A stretch of 7,537 bases of DNA from an uncultured Fibrobacter sp. Lineage in GTDB: Bacteria; Fibrobacterota; Fibrobacteria; Fibrobacterales; Fibrobacteraceae. Under the pieces are notes generated by a model. The model had not been told where the DNA came from. It made no database searches and saw only the letters and a list, made by a program, of their open reading frames with translations. The stretch is taken from positions 1-7,537 of the forward strand of contig NZ_CALEFV010000093.1 of NCBI RefSeq assembly GCF_937877005.1, written 5' to 3'. A program made the translations under genes and the position numbers. How positions within the stretch are numbered: position 1 is the first letter of the stretch; each line of letters begins with the position of its first letter. Below are positions 5,853 to 7,537 of the stretch, one piece after another.

Positions 5853-5881
5853 CTGACAAGAGTATTTTTTTTTGCTATGAT
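5853..5881 (+). promoter_or_regulatory. Sigma-70-type promoter of the TPR protein gene
   Basis: CTGACA (5853-5858), 17-bp spacer containing nine consecutive T, then TATGAT (5876-5881). Transcription should start near 5888. This places the in-frame ATG at 5877 inside the -10 box, so it cannot be the translation start, and it supports the ATG at 5913. The -35 boxes of this promoter and the tRNA promoter are 6 bp apart. Confidence 0.7.
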
Positions 5882-5912
5882 TGTGGCACAAATTTTAACA
5901 TGGACTTTTAAA

Positions 5913-6596
5913 ATGGCTAACGAATCGAATACCAATAATTCTGAAATCAAGGAATTTTTTGTCGCTCATGGCTCCAAGGTCGCTGTGGTCCTCGTGGCTA
6001 TCATGGTTATCGTGGTGGGCGTGGTGCAGTTCCGCGATTATCGCAAGGCTGCCGCTGCCGAACAGGCCGAACTCCTCGGTAAGGGCATGACTTTCCTCTA
6101 TGCCGATCAGAAGGACTCCGCCCTGGTGGAATTCGAATCCAAGATCAGTTCCGGCAAGCTGGATGGTGTGAGCCTAGCCAAGGCCGCCCTCTATGCGGGC
6201 AACATCAAGTACCAGTCCGGTGACTTTGACGGTGCCGCAGTCCTGTTCCAGAAGAGCCTCGACAATGCCGGTTCCGTTGCCCTGGTCCGTTCCGCTGCCA
6301 TGCACGGTCTTGCTGCCGTCAAGATGGAAAAGGGTGACTATTCTGCCGCTGCCGGTCTTCTTGAAAAGTATATCGGCGAATTTGCCAAGCGTACGGGCGA
6401 CCTGGAAGATCGCTTCCAGAAGGACGAACCGGTAGACGAGGTCCCGATGGTTGCCGATGCCATGTGGAAACTCACTCTCGTTTACGAACAGCTCGGTGCT
6501 GCCGACAAGGCCAAGAAGACGGCGGAACGCCTCCTCGAAGTCTATGGTGACAACCAGCTCTACGCCGACAAGGCCAAGAAGTTCCTGAACATCTAA
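5913..6596 (+). CDS. Membrane-anchored TPR-repeat protein (YfgM-like)
   Basis: 227 residues from ATG 5913, chosen because the upstream in-frame ATG (5877) lies within the -10 box. Residues 1-22 are polar and Asn/Ser-rich, about 23-40 form one transmembrane helix (VAVVLVAIMVIVVGVV), and the rest is helical and Ala-rich. TPR-like helix pairs are clearest at about 80-110 (AKAALYAGNIKYQSGDFDGA), 119-140 (HGLAAVKMEKGDYSAAAGLL) and 182-210 (MWKLTLVYEQLGAADKAKK). An N-terminal anchor followed by TPRs, at just over 200 residues, matches YfgM/TPR_21 proteins, which in E. coli associate with SecYEG and periplasmic chaperones. That role here is inference. Basic residues on both sides of the helix leave topology uncertain. 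Codons are strongly skewed to GCC, AAG, CTC and TCC, suggesting high expression. No clear Shine-Dalgarno precedes the start. Confidence 0.85.
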   Translation: MANESNTNNSEIKEFFVAHGSKVAVVLVAIMVIVVGVVQFRDYRKAAAAEQAELLGKGMTFLYADQKDSALVEFESKISSGKLDGVSLAKAALYAGNIKYQSGDFDGAAVLFQKSLDNAGSVALVRSAAMHGLAAVKMEKGDYSAAAGLLEKYIGEFAKRTGDLEDRFQKDEPVDEVPMVADAMWKLTLVYEQLGAADKAKKTAERLLEVYGDNQLYADKAKKFLNI

Positions 6597-6615
6597 TTCG
6601 GATGGATTGAAATTT

Positions 6616-6645
6616 AGGGAAGGCCGGCTTATGCCGGCCTTCCTT
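6616..6645. terminator. GC-rich hairpin between convergent genes, probable shared terminator
   Basis: AGGGAAGGCCGGC (6616-6628) and GCCGGCCTTCCTT (6633-6645) form a 13-bp stem with one G-U pair and a TTAT loop. It lies 19 bases after the TPR gene stop and 4 bases past the rhomboid stop. The following tract TTGTTGTTAG is only moderately T-rich, so termination is likely but less certain than at the two A/T-flanked hairpins. Confidence 0.7.
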
Positions 6646-6649
6646 GTTG

Positions 6650-7537
6650 TTAGCTCATTGCCATTTTCCAGGCGAATGCGTAAAGGGCGTAGTAGAAAAG
6701 AATTCCGACTATGTCGGTGCTCGAAAGGGGAGTCCCCCAGCGGAGAGCCTTTTTGCTTGGAATGAGACCGCAGAAAAGTCCCGCGATAAATCCGTAGGCG
6801 TGTCCGAGGATGTCGGCGTTCTCGCCGAGTCCAAGAAACACGGCGAGCGAAGCCGCGCCGCAGAGCGGCGCGAACCTGCGGAGCAGGCCGTGCGTTTCCT
6901 TGGGCATTAGTCGGAATTCTATGACCGAAAGACAGCCGATGGCCGCAAAAACGAAGGTGGAAAATCCGAGGGAACGGAAATCGGACTGTACCGTGAAGGA
7001 AACGCACAGGTTCGCGATAGCTGCTGCCACTGCGATGAAAGGAGCTAGCCGGAGCAACGGAATGCGGAAGGTAATCATGTTCATCACGATGTAGCCGCAG
7101 AGTAAATTCGACGCTAGGTGCCGTGTGTCGCCGTGCAAGGTCTGTGCCGTGAGCGCGCGCCACCATTCTCCTTTAAGGACCTTGCCGGCATCCGAGATTC
7201 CGCGTGAATGAAGATTTACTTTGCCTGAAAAATCGATTAGCGTGAATATCACGGGAGCAAGCAAAATCCAGAGCGGCTGCAAGCTAAATGTCAAGGGAAT
7301 CGGCGGGTTTTCTTCTTTAGGCGGATTTTCCTTGCGGTAAAGAGCCAACTGTAGGCGTGCAAATTCTTCGTGCTCGGGCAAAACGAAAATCAAAAAAGGG
7401 CCTTCGATACTGCGCAAGAGCCGGTGAGAAATTCCTTGCGAAAGGAGTACCAGGCTGTCGTCGCGAATCTGGCGGAACGTGCCTTCGGACACGCACACGA
7501 TTTCAGGGTATTCTGGCTCCTGTGCCTCGGGCGAATC
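6650..7537 (-). CDS. Rhomboid-family intramembrane serine protease, 5' end beyond window
   Basis: 295 residues are visible and the frame is still open at the right edge. An internal GTG at 7498 is possible, but upstream codons continue sensibly, so the N-terminus is probably outside. Visible residues 1-75 are a soluble region (around VLLSQGISHRLLR and FLIFVLPEHEEFARLQLALY) resembling small DUF2007-like alpha/beta domains. About six or seven hydrophobic helices follow. Rhomboid hallmarks are WWRALTAQTLHGDTRHLASN (125-144, with H140 and N144 as in the HxxxN oxyanion-hole motif), GFST (191-194) with nucleophile S193, and GHAYGFIAG (245-253) with catalytic H246. The family cleaves transmembrane segments of membrane proteins within the inner membrane; substrates here are unknown. 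The serine motif is G-F-S-T rather than the usual G-x-S-G/A, but both catalytic residues are present, so it is probably active. Confidence 0.9.
   Translation of the reverse strand, partial: DSPEAQEPEYPEIVCVSEGTFRQIRDDSLVLLSQGISHRLLRSIEGPFLIFVLPEHEEFARLQLALYRKENPPKEENPPIPLTFSLQPLWILLAPVIFTLIDFSGKVNLHSRGISDAGKVLKGEWWRALTAQTLHGDTRHLASNLLCGYIVMNMITFRIPLLRLAPFIAVAAAIANLCVSFTVQSDFRSLGFSTFVFAAIGCLSVIEFRLMPKETHGLLRRFAPLCGAASLAVFLGLGENADILGHAYGFIAGLFCGLIPSKKALRWGTPLSSTDIVGILFYYALYAFAWKMAMS

Noticed and set aside
5865..5873. Run of nine T as a terminator tract
   Set aside because: No stable hairpin directly precedes it. It sits in the 17-bp spacer of the TPR gene promoter.
5877..5912. Upstream ATG start for the TPR protein
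   Set aside because: This ATG lies inside the TATGAT -10 box, so it would not be in the mRNA. The extra residues also fit the protein poorly.
6174..7166. 330-codon open frame on the minus strand
   Set aside because: It overlaps both the TPR gene and the rhomboid gene, crosses the terminator hairpin, and its translation is rich in Arg and His with no family motif. It is a shadow of the biased codon use of the real genes.
1..7537. A new defence, mobile or multi-gene biosynthetic system
   Set aside because: Every substantial gene is housekeeping or a lone lipoprotein, the strands alternate, and each unit has its own promoter or terminator. Nothing ties the genes into a shared unknown system.

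Overview
The window looks like chromosomal sequence from a Fibrobacter-like bacterium (phylum Fibrobacterota). The best pointer is the lipoprotein at 4447-5694, whose lipid-anchored cysteine is followed by a linker of repeated Ser-Ser-Ser-Ser blocks, a style I associate with Fibrobacter secreted proteins. The rest is housekeeping: aromatic biosynthesis, an XPB-type helicase, a tRNA, a membrane-anchored TPR protein and a rhomboid protease. The genus is an inference, not something proved by a marker gene. No mobile element, CRISPR array, phage gene or defence cassette is visible.

Left part (1-2462, minus strand): a two-gene shikimate-pathway operon, aroE followed one base later by a fused aroK-aroB gene. 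The fused gene runs off the left edge but is open and in frame for all 524 visible codons. Together these encode 3-dehydroquinate synthase, shikimate dehydrogenase and shikimate kinase. A short AT-rich divergent region (2463-2550) separates the operon from a plus-strand XPB/Ssl2-type DNA helicase (2551-4329), which ends in a clear intrinsic terminator.

Middle (4330-5912): an intergenic region with a perfect 8-bp inverted repeat precedes the Ser-rich lipoprotein gene. That gene converges on a minus-strand tRNA-Thr(CGU), and the two share one symmetrical bidirectional terminator (5700-5730). Beyond the tRNA, two sigma-70-type promoters stand back to back, one firing left into the tRNA and one right into the TPR gene.

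Right part (5913-7537): a plus-strand, single-TM, TPR-containing protein (YfgM-like) converges on a minus-strand rhomboid-family intramembrane serine protease whose N-terminus is cut by the right edge. A GC-rich hairpin lies between the two stop codons.

Genes cover nearly everything, and no stretch over 300 bases lacks one. Apart from the two-gene aro operon, the genes look like independent transcription units. I found no convincing new multi-gene system. The points most worth following are the aroK-aroB fusion, a recurring TAnnTTTG promoter element, the palindrome upstream of the lipoprotein gene, the start-codon hairpin of the helicase, and the non-canonical rhomboid active-site motif.
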